Shown: positions 23,001 through 37,000 of the stretch, in pieces
Numbering within the stretch: position 1 is the first letter of the stretch
How the letters are laid out: every line of letters starts with the position of its first letter
Notes under the pieces: model-generated
What the model saw: the letters and a program-made list of their open reading frames with translations, nothing else
What the model was told of the DNA's origin: nothing
Databases searched by the model: none
Assembly: GCA_024362935.1 (NCBI GenBank)
Contig: JANCRA010000009.1
Span: forward strand, 14,329,572-14,393,571
DNA from: Setophaga petechia
Taxonomy: Eukaryota; Chordata; Aves; Passeriformes; Parulidae
DNA length: 64,000 nucleotides
Reading direction: 5' to 3'
Made by a program: the position numbers and the translations under genes

Positions 23001-26000
23001 ATGCTTTGGCTTCTCTGGGAGGATAAATGCCCTGCACAATGCAGCATTTCTGCCAGCACAGAAGGCTGAGACCCAAAGAGAGAATAATAAGGTGCCTGAG
23101 TCATGTTTGGTAACTCCTCATGCATTAGAGAACTGTGTCCCCAGAAGCAGGAAAACCCTAAAGAACAAAGGTGTTAGAGCCCAGAATCCAGCACAGTCTC
23201 ATTTTCACCTTATGCAGTACAATACAGCCACATTACTACATAGACCTGGTGATGAAAATAGTGGTATTTTTAACCTTTGCTGGCACTAGGAGTAGGACAA
23301 GGCTCTGAATTTACAGGTTTTACATTGGCTGATATTTTACAGACTTTTTTGTTAGTATCATTAGAATAGAATAAACTTGTGGCAGATAAGGATGTAAGTG
23401 CAATACAAATTATTCATATAATTTATAAAAGGATATTTGTCTTTCTATGGCAGAAGATAAAAACTAGACACAAACATATTCTTGAACTTCTTTTCTGCAT
23501 ATGTCTCAAAGGTCCCTTTGTCCACTTTCTAGATTGCTCACAGAAGTGCCTTTCTCAAGCAGTGACTATTCATGGTTTCACAATGGACATGGAGGTCACT
23601 ATTGGAATCAAAAAATTAAAACCTCCAAATTTTTCTTTTGCCATTAACTTCTAATATGGGACAAAAAAAGGCTTTATTTCCTTCAATAATAGATAAGGGT
23701 CAAAGGCTACACATTAAAATCCCCTCCATTAGGCACAGTCAATTGAATTTTGAAGTTGGGTTTTTTATTCTGGAGTCTTGGTTGGGAGCTAAATATAAGA
23801 AGAAGTCACATTTCCTGGAAAAAAAAAAAAGCCTGAGGACAAAGGGACCTGCTGATGAGTGTTCACACGACTGCAGGCTATGGCAGCACTGCAGCCCAGG
23901 TTCTGACTCTCAGCTCTGAGGAGGCAGTGATGGATGATGGCCCAGTGTGAAGGCTGAGCAGTGATAAATGAGGCAGCCACGCTGAGCACACTCAGGGTAG
24001 CAGGGCAGTTTTACAACACATCATAAAACAACACTGGCTGCTGCTTTGATGGACAAAACTCATGGAGACTGGAGAGGAAATATCAGCTGTCTGTGACAAG
24101 CTGGGAAGGTCTGGCTGGCAACCGAATGCAAACAAGAGCACCTTTGATGGTGCTTCTGCTGGGAGAGCCAGAGCAGCCATTCTGCAGGAAAGGACAATTC
24201 ATTTTCTCTGTGGATTGCCATCCTTAGAGGGGCTGTAGGTCAAGATTGCTGAGCAAGACAGGAGACAAAACTTCTGAGTTATTTTGAGCCTTGGTCTCAG
24301 ATACATAGGTATGGTGGGACATTTGGGACCTTGCTCCTGGATTTTGGAAAGAGACAGATGCCAAAACTTGGTGGTGAAATTTCAGAGGTTAACTGAGTGA
24401 GTTCATGATTTCATCAGTCCTTTGAGTGGACTTTCCTCACAGAAGATAGATGCCCTTAGTCCTGAGAGAGAAGAGAATGGCCAGCTGATGCACCTACAGT
24501 CATAGGGGACCTGTCTCTGTGACCTGCAGTTCTGCAAGAGTTCCAGCCAGCCTCATTTCCCTGGGACCCCATCTCAAAATTCTGTCAGTCACATGTCAGA
24601 GTCACACCCTGCCCCTGAGCAGTGACTGAACCACCCTGCAGTTTCATTACCCCAAGGCTGAAACTGTCCTGCACGTGCCTGACTCTCCACAGGTGAACAC
24701 CTGCTGTTGAGAGCACACCTGACCCAGCCATGTCTGTGGACTCACTCTGATGCATTTGGGGAGGAGAAGCAGCTGGAGAATGGACTGGGCTAGGGTCAGG
24801 CAGGAGGGAATGGCTGGGAGGAGTGCACTGAGCCAGCAGTGTTGCCTGGGCAGGACTGGATGTGTGATGGAGATGTGAGAACCTTGGCCTGGCACAGGAG
24901 ATAGTGAAGAGGCACCTCAAGAGTCTGGGTCAGGGAATGGGACTGTGAAGAAGCCTGTCACAGAAACATCATCACTGGCCTGTCAGAATAGCTGAAAAAA
25001 GGCACAAAAAGAGAAAAAATGGGGGGAAAATGGGTGAAGTAGAAATTGTGGTGCCAAGGAGATAATGGGATGAGGATGGTCAGAAGGAATCAGATAGGAG
25101 CAGGAGACTATTAACATCACGCCACAGAATGGAATTACTGCTCCTTCATTATGCCTAGGGGTACAGAGATGGCTAAAGATGCCACAAGCTCTGAGCTTGG
25201 CCTGATACCCTGGGCTCTCATGCACATCCTGCAGAGCATTCTCTGTGCAAAGCAAAGGAGAAAGAAGCACTTCAGACCCATGAACTGCTAAATTGCAATT
25301 CAGCCCAAATGTTGCCCTGCGGCTGCCAAAGCTGAATGCAGAGGAATAAGAAACTTGGATTCAATCCCAGGCAAGGCATGTTTGGTCTGATGCAAACAAA
25401 CATGTTTGTATTGATGTGGACCTCAAAACACAGCAGGAAACAAAACCAGTCCCCAAACACGAGGGGACTCTCATCCCACATGATTCAGACCAAGATGTAA
25501 GAAATGTCAATGGGCCATTTACAGAGGCAGCTTTGCAAGGCTATGGGACCTCAGAGGTACAGCTGTGGGCCACTGCCTGCACCCTGCTCTGCACCCATCC
25601 TGCTGCAGGCCTCTTGACCTGCTCCTCTGCTTAACTCTGCAGTGCCCCACATCAAGCTGGATGTTTTCCCCCAGAATCCTCAAAGAGGATTTGGGTTTGA
25701 GGTTTTCCTTTCTTTTAAACTTGTGTTTGGAGAAGCATTATGGTCTTTTGTTGTATGATGCCTTTTGATCTGTGCTGCTGCAGTGAAGTCTGTACCTGCA
25801 AACTCCTTTCTTTGTGTACTGGGGAGTTAGTTCAGTTTTCCTGACAAGACAGTGTCTTTGCAGGTTGAGGATCCTGTTCAGGTTCAGAATAAGCATAGAC
25901 ATCACTTCTGCATTCTCATCTCAAAGATAAGCAATGTGGACAGCTCCATATCTCAGAGAATAATGTGATTGTAATAGTAAACCTCAACTTGTTTCTGGTG

Positions 26001-29000
26001 TTTTCTACCCAACAGCAGCCACCTTTTCAAACTCTCCTCTGCGATTTGGACAACATGCAATATAATGTTATTTCTGCTTCTTAGCTCAAGCTGAAAACTT
26101 CATATAACCCAGAACTGTACAATCAGGACTAAAAAATAATGGAAATCAAGAGATATATGGCACCATATCTACCAAACGTGGTAAATTATAAAGCTCACTG
26201 TTTTTTTGCTGCTGTTCCATTTGCTGTGCTGATCTGGCAAAAAGTAACCCAGGTGAAGACTTTCTGTCACACTGCAGACTCCTTACACAGAACTATTTTC
26301 CCAGCTCTGTGTCTCCAAGGTTTTTCCCTGCCTGCTCCTTTTCATGTGGTCCCTCCTTTCTGTTACCTTAGACACAAGGTGTGTGTTTGTACCTACTCTG
26401 GTTTTCAGCTGCAGGGAAAGTCCAATCCCCAACTGTCATTCAGCCTCTGAATTAAGCTTACTTTTTTCTCCACTTCCCTGTCCTTACTCTTTACTTTCTC
26501 TTCCCTGATCTGGTCTAAAAAAATAGAAAAAGTTATATTTGGCTTTTGTTACATAAACAAATAAATGACACACAAAAGAAAAAAGCACAACTATCACGAC
26601 TTTCACTTTTTCAAGTGAACCAGCCCCCAACTCCAATATTCTGTTGGTTATTGAATCTGGATGGAAATTCCTGAAGACTATCTTCTGTCATATAGACATC
26701 TTTATCAAAACCAAAATGTGTCCAAGGAAGATAACAAGCAAGAAAAATTTTCATTTAGAACTTCCAGTGTGCTATCCTGTTTTTATTATTCCTTAGTATG
26801 GAATAATGGGTATTGTAAAATATTCCATTTTGATAAGGTCAAAACATAATGGTTTGACATTTTTATTCATTATGATGTTACTGTAGCACACATGTTTTTT
26901 CATTACCTAACTTTTTATTTCAATACTTTCTCTTTATTAAAGTTAAATGAATTGTTATATGAAAAGGTACTGAACTACCAAAGCAAAATCTTGTTGATGA
27001 AACTTTCCTAATAAAACACCAAAATGTTTGAACTCATCTGCTTTCAACAAGGCCTTGTGCACTGGTGACACACTCACTACAGCTTAAGGTTTTTGTTTTG
27101 ATTTATTGATAATAATTCCTCATTAAATTTTGTTGAAATGGGATGTACATTTAAACCGAACAAGGGTGTTCATGGCTAAATGTGTTTAAACTCCTGATTT
27201 CAGGCAACCCTTAGGTGTGTTCTGCCACTGATGAGGCTGAACTGATATGTAGAAAGGAGATGTTTGCAGGATCTTGCAAAGCTGAGACACGAGTGGCTGA
27301 AACACATCATTCTCCCTCTGCTCTGCCACATGTTCTTCTTCTTGGCTTTCAAGTAGAAGCCTGCATAGTAAAATCCTTGTTTACATGCCCCTAAACAAAG
27401 AGTCTGCTTGTACAACACATCTGAGGGAGAATACATTTCAGTGTTTTCCATTAATCCTGCAAACATTTACCTGGACCGACAGGAAAGCCAAGCACTGAGG
27501 TGTTTGTTGGATTGGTGCCTACCACCTCACATGGAGTGGTGGAATAGTGGCAACAATTAACTAAGCCACAATATCGAAGAATAGAATCAAAACTCTGTGG
27601 AAAATAATAGAACATTTCTGACTTCAGTAGGATTGTGAGAAAAGATCCAAAATGTTATTTTGGTGTTCATAACAGTTTGGAGCTCAGTGGGAAGACATCA
27701 ATGTACTCTGAACTTTAAAAAACTAATTTCCCTGCCCATTGTGAAGCATTGTGTTTTGCTTCTTGGATCAAGACAACATTTGTACAAGTCTAACTGTGTA
27801 AAGCAAAGTGAACTCATTAGCTGATGAGATGGAAAGTCTAGGGAGGAGCTTGTCACCCTGGTTTTTTAAGATTTTCTAAGCCTTCTGATGTTGACATTCT
27901 TGTAGTGAACTGTCTCACACACTTTCTGTAAATAACTCACTGTTTTGCATTCTTTTATGGAGGAGGAGAAATTTGATGGACTGTTGGTTTGACCAGTGTC
28001 ATTGGAGAGGTGTCACTGTCACCCTCCAATCCACTGTCACTTTTGAAAAACTATAAATGTTGGAGTCAGAAAATAAACTGCCCTTTTTTCTTCACCTTGA
28101 GAACAGCAGTGTGTGTTTGTGTTCTTTCATGTCCTATAGTGACAGGAGCCATAGGTAAACTGCTGTTGAATTTCTTCTTCATAGGATAATCAAACAGAGA
28201 TCACCTTTCAATATTCTCTGCTCCATGTGGTTTTTGGAGTAGAGATGATGCAAGATTTTCCCTTTTATTTTCCTCACAGCAGTGATGCCTTATTCACTGA
28301 CTTCACCTTTTAGTCCTGCACAGGTATAAATCATTTGATGAGACACTCACAGATCTGTAACCTCTTCTTCTGACTTAATTCAGAGTGTTGATCTCTGACT
28401 GAGTCTCTCTACATTTGCTCACCTATATCTGCCTCGGCACAGAGGAAGCAAAAAAAGCTGGTAACAATAACAAAAAAAAAAAAACCTATATCCTCCTTTC
28501 CACAGCAATCATAAAGTATCTCATGAGAGACTTGGCAGTTGTCTTGTGAAAATTCCACTGTTCACTTTTTCCAGTCCAGCTACCACAAGCAGAAATTTTT
28601 AAAACTGAGACTTTCACTCTAGAGGTACATTAGTGTCAGGGCTGGACCCTCCCCGACTCCTGCTCATACTCTGGGAGCCCTGTAAGAGAGCTTTTAGTCT
28701 TTACTGTGCATTCCCTGTAAACTCAAACTGTAGGGAGAGCCTGAACATTTGGCTAGTCCTTTCCAAAAACCTGTAGCAGCTTCTACTCCTTTCCACGCCT
28801 CCTAGAAACAGTCTTTCCACCTTAGTTACAGCCTGGCCCTCAAACCTTACAGCAGAGAAGATGCGCTGCCCACCAGAGCTGTCCACCCTGGAGCTTTAGC
28901 AGCAGTGCCTGGGCTCTGTGGCTGCTGTCCTTCAGCAGGGATGCTAGTTATGGCACTAAAGGGAAAGGTGAACAGATCACAGCCATCACTATGCTCATTT

Positions 29001-29500
29001 CCACCAGACTTTAGTTTCACTTTCTTTTGTGTAGGGTTGTGGCAAGACATGAAATACTGGACAGATGGAAGGTGTATTTCTCTCCATTGTCCAGCTGTGA
29101 CTATCAGAGTACTATAAATTGCTGAAGATGTTGCCTTCGTGAATCTTACATTCTTCCCCTTGCTGATGGATGTGAGGATATGTATAATACCTCATTGTCT
29201 GCCATCCTACATGATACAGGCACTTGCTCTCTACTGTACTTTGGCTGGTTTGTCTCCTCGTGTGTGAGTGTATTATACACATTGCCACCACCAGAATGAG
29301 ACTTGTCTATACTCTCTACATTTTTAACTAGAGAAGTGTTAAAATGTTTGGGGCTCATTTTTTGGGATTTTTTTTTTTATTGGAACTTAAACTTGTGAAT
29401 CTAGCATTTTTGGAGAAAGCTCAGATTGTTAAGGAATCAGCAGGACACATCACCAAGCTACAATAGGTTCACTTTCATGTGGATGCTGTAGCAGGCAAGC
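17030..29500. other. Gene desert, left part
   Basis: Over 12 kb with no recognisable gene, RNA or large repeat. A TA-rich simple stretch lies at 17,769-17,816. ORFs up to 134 codons show no family resemblance. Confidence 0.65.
21246..21340 (+). repeat. Imperfect AT-rich direct repeat
   Basis: Two copies of a segment ending GAG(A/G)GAATAATCAAGA lie about 57 bases apart, separated by AATTAAATAAAAATATATAA-like sequence. This looks like a local duplication. Confidence 0.6.
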
Positions 29501-29539
29501 CTTCATGGAAAAACTCTGAATGTGAATTTAGCTAGTTTT

Positions 29540-30070
29540 GGATAAAGACGCCTTTCAGCGTCAATAAACACCATGAATGCAGCCACGGTAGAGTTACAAC
29601 TTAATGAGATGAGGGGAAGTGCACAGGGTCAGGCCTCATCTCCCGGCCTCTGTCATGCTAATCAGCTGGGCAGCCTGCAGCTGAAAAACTGCTGGAATTT
29701 TTATTTGCATTTCATTTAGTTGGAAGGAAATTGACCCAGATGGTCCACAAAGGCAATAGAAGGCTGGCAAGCAGTCTAGTGCTGCACACTTTTCCGAGGG
29801 GCTGCACTTGTCCGCCCGTCCCTCTTGGAGCCCAAAACATAAAAGATTAAAACAGCGTAAGGGAATTGATTTCATGATTTTTAGATAATTTCCCTAAGAT
29901 TTCAGAAAAGACCTAAAAAACCTAATTTAATCAGCCAGGAGCTCAATAGTAATTAAAGGGAAGAAAAGCTGAGATAATGAAAGAGGTGGTGGGGATTTTT
30001 GCTGTTGCTGGTGGGAACCTTTCTTAATTAGAAAAAGTCTAAAATCTAAATGATGTTAATGACGACAAGC
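29540..30070. promoter_or_regulatory. Candidate developmental enhancer block
   Basis: A dense set of clean motifs: GTCAATAAACA (HOX/forkhead-like) near 29,560-29,570, ATGCTAATCAGCTG (homeodomain core next to an E-box) at 29,655-29,668 and the POU octamer ATTTGCAT at 29,703-29,710. Several TTAAT/TAATTA-type cores follow toward 30,060 (CTAATTTAATCAGCC, TCTTAATTAG). Unlike the neighbouring DNA the block has little simple sequence. Inferred, unaligned. Confidence 0.35.
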
Positions 30071-33000
30071 ATGAACATTTATTGCAAAGACACTGTATTC
30101 TTGGTCAGTTCTGATGATTGATTGCCAAATCTGATAAACTTCCTTAGAAAAAGCTAAAATAATTTGCTACGCATTTGTGCAAGCTGAGTATTTCCATGTG
30201 TTTGCTCAAATGAAGTGTATTGGTTATCCCTTTGGCCAAAGCTTATATATTTGCACAAGTGTTTCTTGATTCTACACCATCTGCTCACGGTTTCACCTAT
30301 TTTGCCTTGAAAGCTTAGGTAAAGCTCTGACAAAAATAAGGACACTTCGGATTCCACCTCATTTTTCACTGAATTTTTAGAGATTGCAAATTTCAGAGCA
30401 AGTGCAGCAACCTCATGGACCTGATGGCATATCCACTTAATTGGAAGATAGGAAGCACAACTGTAATCGTACTATATAAAGCATTTCCTAAGGGCAAACC
30501 TTCAGAGGGAAATTGTCATGACACCCCAAGAGTGCATGAAGCTGGAAGAAATGTCTGGGGATCCTTTATCTTCTACCACTGTACCAGTGAAGGTTCTGCC
30601 CTTCACCTCCACCCTTCCCTGGAAGGGGGGAACTGACCCATCTTCCATTTCTACAAGCATTACTCCAGTCCAGGTGAAGCTTCTGTCTTTGTGGATAGTT
30701 TGGTGGCCCCAGTCTGCAGCATGCTAGCCCCTGTTGTCTGGATATTTATTGAATATGAGTAAACAAGTTTTCCCAGTGCAAGTTCTGGGGTACACCTCCA
30801 AGGTGACCCAAACATACCACCTGCTTCCTGCTACAGTGAGACAGAGACCTGGCCTTTGTCTTCCAAGGAATCAGTGACTCAGCCATGAGATGTCTTGAGG
30901 ATTGCTCCTTCCCATGTTTAAGACAGTCACACTTCATCTTTGATTTTATAAAGCTCACACAAAGAACTTGTCCTCAGTCCTCTGTGCAAAGCAGATTGGG
31001 ATAATTTCCATTTCCAGCACAATTTATAGTCCCAAACTGCTCCTAGTGTCCCTGTTAACATTTCAGTAGCTAAGAAACAATGGAAGAATGATAGGAGGTC
31101 ATTAGCTCCTTTTCTTGATCTGGTAGTGGTCCCTCTAGTAACCTAGGGCAATTTATAGGACAAATATTTACAAGGGAGATGTGGTTCTGAGGGCCAAATA
31201 ACCAAGATGGAACACCCTGAAATCATACCTAAGAACCATAAGGCAGCATGCACAGCCACTGTCCACACTGAAAGAGTTTCAGGCATTCTAAGTCCTTAAA
31301 TTATCTCTGAAGAGATCAGTACTTTCCATGTGGCTTCCAACATCACATCTTGCCCTCCATTGTAGAGGGGAAGTGTCTCAGGGACTGAGCACATTGCATA
31401 GGAGTAGTGTTGAGAAGCAAGTTAACACTTTTATTTGCACACATCCTCCTATGCACTTAGGAGCTGGGAGGTAATAGGAGAAAATGTGGAGGCCTGAAGT
31501 ATTCAGATGATGCACACTAAACCTTGAAGCACATGAGAAGCTTCTTAAAAACACTTAAAACAGCTCTTCCCAATGAGGGTGGCAGTGGCTTCACCACAAG
31601 ATGCTCCCCTGGAAGTAGCAGCAGGCTCAGCAAAGTGAAAGACTTAGGAAGATCAGGTCAGACATTCAACATCACTTGGACAAACCAACTCACAGATACT
31701 GCTGCTTCTGCCTCCTCGGGAGCCTTCTCAGTGCAGAAATCCAACTTTGCAAGTGAATAGGGAGTCAGTGCTAGAACTGAGTGGGGCAGGTCCTGGTGCA
31801 CAAGCTACATTTTGACTGGTGCCTGAAATCCAGATGTAAAACCAAAATTGCCTTCTTTTCATACCAGCAAGGCAGGAGAAAAAAAAGTTTGAGGTAAAGG
31901 CAGAGCTTTTAAGTTGTAACTAAAACCACTGCTGACCCAGAGCTGTCCCATCTGCAGTGTGTGTGACATGCTCACCATCGAGCTGCCTGTTCCAGGTTTC
32001 AGTGCTGCAGGAAACCATTGCTCACTGTCTGGGGTAGCTGTGGGTGCACATGGACTGAGCTCACTGCACCACACGTGAGGGCAGTGGCAGGCTGGGCATC
32101 AGGAGCCACACTCATGAGCCCTGAAGGATGCCTACAGAGCAGGTGTTGGCTGAGCTTGTTCTCTGCCCCATCTTGCTTATGAAGCTGATGTTAAAGGAGT
32201 TTGGATGAAGAAATGTAGAAATTGAAGCTAAAATTTGATAAAGGAAAGAAAAACCAAACCAAAAACCATCTGTGAAAAACTGCAATTTCTTTAGAAATCA
32301 TTCATTATGGTTAAAGAACCTTGCTATCTCACCTTGGCACATGTTTCAGCAGCTATCACTAAAAAAGGGTTACCAGAACAGAAGCCATTGCTGCTGGAGA
32401 AAATGGAAGTATTAATTTCAATTAAGCTAAAATAGAACTAATAGCTATCAGATAAACTAAACACAATTCTGGGATTGATGAGTCCAGTTTTCTCTCACTG
32501 CAAGACTCTGAACCCTGCTGGTTTCTAAGGATGTTTCAAGGCATTTCAGTATCCTTACCACACTTTCCTTAAAGATTGCAAAAGCAAATTTGTTGTTTCT
32601 GCTGGAATCTTAAGAAGGTCTCTGGCAAAACAGGGAATGTTTACTCAAATATCTAGCAAGGAGAGCTACAGACTGAGCAGGGCTCTGACTAACTCTCCCT
32701 CCATGCTCAGCAGCGATTCATGCTGCACCAGGGCTCAGCCTGGGGCCTGCACACCTGTGAAGGTGCAGGCAAAATAGAGCGCCCACTTTAGACAATAATA
32801 ATGACAGCAAGCCCAGAAAGGTGATAGACAATGAAAGTACTGGAGTTGCTCTATTGTATGTTGCTGTATTGTATGATTTTGTGATAATATTTTTCAAACC
32901 TATCAAGAGCTGCAGCAAAGGAGCAGAATGCTCTCGCTGCCCATGCAGGACAAGAAATAACCAGCTCAGGTGCAGTGTAGGGGTTCCCATGAGACACTTG

Positions 33001-33399
33001 GAACACTTGCTAGCAGTGTGAACAGTGAGGGACTGGAGCTGCCTTGGAGAGGTGTGTGCTGTCCAACAGCTTGTGGAATACCCCATGTGACAGATAAGGG
33101 TGATCGTGTCTTATGGTGATGGTTCTTACTAGAAGACCCCTTGAAAACCCCTCCAGCCTTATTTTTGTAACCTTTCAGAGTGAATCTGCTTTGATGACTT
33201 CAGCTGTCTGGATACCTTCGGTTTTATTCTGTGGAGTCACCTCACACCCTATGTAAGGGTGTCTGCAAGGATTCATTCCTCTAAAAATAAAAGAGTGTCA
33301 AGCATAGGTTTCTGGTATGTGGGAACAACCCAGCTAAATGCAATAGGTTTGCAACGTCTTGTCCCAAGTCTGAATTTGATTTTTGTGAACTCAATAGAA

Positions 33400-34000
33400 A
33401 AGGTGTTATAGAATTGATAAAGAGAAATAATTTCAAAAAAGCTAAATTATTTTAATGGAAGAAAAATCACACTAAACAGCTCTGCAGTTACACTTAAAAT
33501 TCAATAGAAAGTTAATTCATTAGTAAAGTCACTCAAGCTTGACTAATAACAGTCTGAGACAGGAAACCTAGTGATTTAAAGTAAGCCCTTAGCTGCTTGC
33601 ATAACTTGATGCATATGATGCCAGCTGCAGAAATTGCCATTTCAAACCTTGCTCTGGGTTGGCACAAAGGGAACAAATAGCTCTCAGCTGCAGGTGAAGC
33701 CTACCAGACCTTTCTCCTCAATCTTTGTATAGTGTCAGTTCTTCTTAAAAAACAGCCATTAAATTATCGCCATTGTCTTGGGGAATGGTGATTGATGCCT
33801 CTGCTTTTATGCTAACTCAGCTTGTCTCTCTGCTCTAAATGGCCTTGTCTTTGCCATGTGTGTTGGTAGCACATCATTAGGGTTTGGTGCTGGCTCCCAG
33901 CTCGGCAAACAAGGCTGTCAGATGACGAGGCCATGCAGGATTAACACAACTCTCCTCAGCTCTTCAGTGCAGAAGGCCACAGGCTCCCACCTGGGGCTCA
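33400..34000. promoter_or_regulatory. Candidate developmental enhancer block
   Basis: Contains CCATTAAATTATCGCCATTG at about 33,756-33,775 (homeodomain core adjoining a SOX-like ATTGTC), TGATTGATG (PBX/MEIS-like) at about 33,789-33,797, and many TTAAT and TAATTC cores from 33,430. No repeat or ORF explains it. Inferred from motif density. Confidence 0.35.
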
Positions 34001-37000
34001 GGCAGAGCATTTTGCAGGGAGTGTCCTTCCCCTGTGAATGTTAAGGTGACAAGGTAAAATACCAAGGCTTTGTGCTCCTGTGGTATCAACTAGGTGTCAT
34101 CCCAGCTGCTACCTAGGGGGATGCACACGGTGGAGTGGGAGCTGCAGGAACTCCCATAATGGCAGCAGAGACAAACCCAACCATTTCGGGTGTTTATGTT
34201 GGCATTTAAGTACTGTTGCTCTGTAGTTGTGCTGGAAATGTGAGCTGCTCCCAGGTGTGCTGGTGCCCTGCAGAGGATGGCTGTGCTTGTGCACAGCTGA
34301 TGCTGCTGGTGAAAGCACAGCCATACACTTGCAGAGAAGAGCTGAACAGAGAAGGGAGAACAAGGAGAAAGAGAAAGCTCTAGAGGTCTGTAAGGACAAA
34401 AAGCCTGAAGTGCAAACACTGGTACAAGCCTCCAGCAAGCACAGAGGTACTAGTGGCTGTCCCTGTGCCCCTGGGTGCTTTGTGCCGTGCTGGATTCCCC
34501 AGGAAGCTCGGCATGGTTCCAGAGGTGACCCTGACATCCCTGCAGGCAGAGCAGAGGTTGGCTGCCATGGTGAGGAATAACCTCCCTGCCACACCCCTGT
34601 GCTGGGACTGGGACTGAGCTGAGAGTCTGGCCTGCCAGCACTGCACTTCTGCATGAAGAGTTTTCAGTCTGAGCTATGATTTCTGCTCAAGTTGTTTTGC
34701 TTTGTCTTCCTACAAAGCAAGAGTAACTGTGGTACACTCACCAGGTGACTTCTGAGAGCAAATTTCTGTGGAGCTGTGGGATGTCATGACAAGGAGATTA
34801 GGGGGACAGGGAGGAGTGTTTGAGGATACTTTTATTTTGTGAAAAATCTTTCTCCTAAGACTATAAATCTTGCAATAAAAGAGCCAGGCTTTACACCCCT
34901 CTGGTCCCACGTGTAGCATCACCTTCCACTCACTGGTCCTGTTCATCCCTTACCCATTTTGGTTGTAAGTTCCTCAAGCAGCAAAAGTTTCTTGCAACAT
35001 ATCTGCCTCAGTGCTGACTGCAGTTAATCAGAATAAAATGAGCCTTAAATGCTTTATTTTTTCCTTTCTGCTCCTCAAACAGCCATAGTTTGAATTAGCC
35101 ATAATCTTCACAGTTCATAGGCTTCAAACTTCCAAGTAAAGACAGCAAGTATTAAAATAAAGAGGACACATCAAAATTGTTACTTAAATTGATAAAAAAC
35201 CCTAGCCTATCAGTTGCACATCCTACCTGGGACATGTGTGAGGCTTGCCCATGTTTCTGTTCTTCAGAGATGTGCAGCCTGAGCTCAGGGGTTGTTACCA
35301 GGGCTCATATTTTTAAGCAGCCTGACTCAGGAGGCAGCCTATGTGTGCTGCAGCCACCGGAGCATCCAGTAGGTGTCACATGGACAAAATCTCTCCCTCT
35401 GTGAACCTTGTTTGAGCCAAAGCTACCCACAGGACTAGTGAGACTAGGACTACTACCAGTGAGATTACTATGGTGTTCAAGACATAAAACAACCCTTTAC
35501 ACAGTGCATAACATAGTTTCCATTGATCTCATTTTGTGTCCTTTTTCATTTTCTTTTTAGGAAGAAGACAGACTGAAAACCTTATTTCTCTTGTGCATTG
35601 GCTATTGGGTGCAGCTCAGATCTCTGCATCACAAGAAGGATGTGGTAAAGTCAGAAGACCAAAAGAGACAATGAAAATTACTCTGGGGTGAAGCAGCCAA
35701 TTTAGGTGGAGACACTAAAGAGGCTCCTTGGTTTAGAGGAGAGAGGGCTGAGGGGTTATGTACAAAGTTCACCAAACCTCAAATGTGATTGGGGAACTGC
35801 TGTTCAGTCAATCCCTTAATCCCAGAGAGTGCTCAGGGAAACTTGGGGAGATCAGTTTAAAACAGAGATCAGTGCATGGCTGGTAGCAAATATTTGGAAA
35901 TAGTGTCCATAGGAGGCTGCAAAGCTGAGTAGTACCAGCAGGTTCCCAACTGGATTAGACACACCTGGGAACAGCAAGCTCTTTAGCTGGGATTCAGGAT
36001 CTGTGCAGGTACCTCCCACTAACATCCCATCACCTCTGGGGCTGGGGGTTCCACAGCAAGTGACAAAAACCCTGTGCTCTCCCTCACAGGAGCTCCTACT
36101 GCCTACAACAAAGGAGGAGTAGATGGGTGGATGAGGGATGACCCTGACCAGATGACTCTGCCCTGACCCACTAGGGTGTGTATCAAGTTCACCTTCTGCA
36201 GTTTTCTTCCCCAAAGGGTTCTTGCTCTCCCCAGAGCTCAAGGAAAGCTCTCACTGCAAAGGGGACCACCTTGGACTGGCAGGAAAGGGGAGCATGCCAT
36301 GGACTAGAAGATTCTCACATCTCTCAATGTGGTCCTGGAGCTACTTTTATTCTGCTCTGGTGGTCAGAAACTATATTCCTTTAATAGAAACATTGTTTTA
36401 GAGTGACCCTGTTTACAGTCAACTCCAAACAGATTTTTGCAAATGTTTTCCCAAATACAAAATAATCAGACTTCTTTGGTGGCATTCAATTCCTTCTTCA
36501 TCTCATTCCTTTCCAGAAATGTGAAGGCAATATGGTTTCTTAGGATATTCATGGACACAGAGTCTGGCAAACATGTTCCTCCATGAAGAGTCACAGTAGG
36601 AGGGATCATCTGGTAAATCTTCAAAGCTCCAGGAATTGCCCAATTGGACATGAGAAAATAATGTCTCTAAGTTACCAGCTATGACCCAGTCACAAAATAA
36701 AAAAAAATCTTGGAACTGTGCAAAGCAACAGACAAGGAATCTGCAGACAATCCGGAGACTGTCCAGTGCTGAGCAGAACACTATGGGGGAATAATTAAGG
36801 CAAACAAAATCCTTCTACAGATAATTTTGCAACAAGAAAATGTCAAATAAACCAGCTCTGTTCAGGACTCCTGTTCTAGATTTTGGAATCTTCATTTTGT
36901 ACAAAATCAAAATAATAGAAAATAATGGCTCAAAGGGCTGTTTTAGATTTGGTTTGGTGGGTTTTTCTCTTAAGTTTGCAATTGCTTCTTTTGAATGAAC

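Noticed and set aside
36466..36781. Overlapping minus ORFs that look protein-like (61 and 92 codons)
   Set aside because: Checked for a retrocopy or exon: no recognisable protein, no poly(A) tail and no supporting splice pattern.
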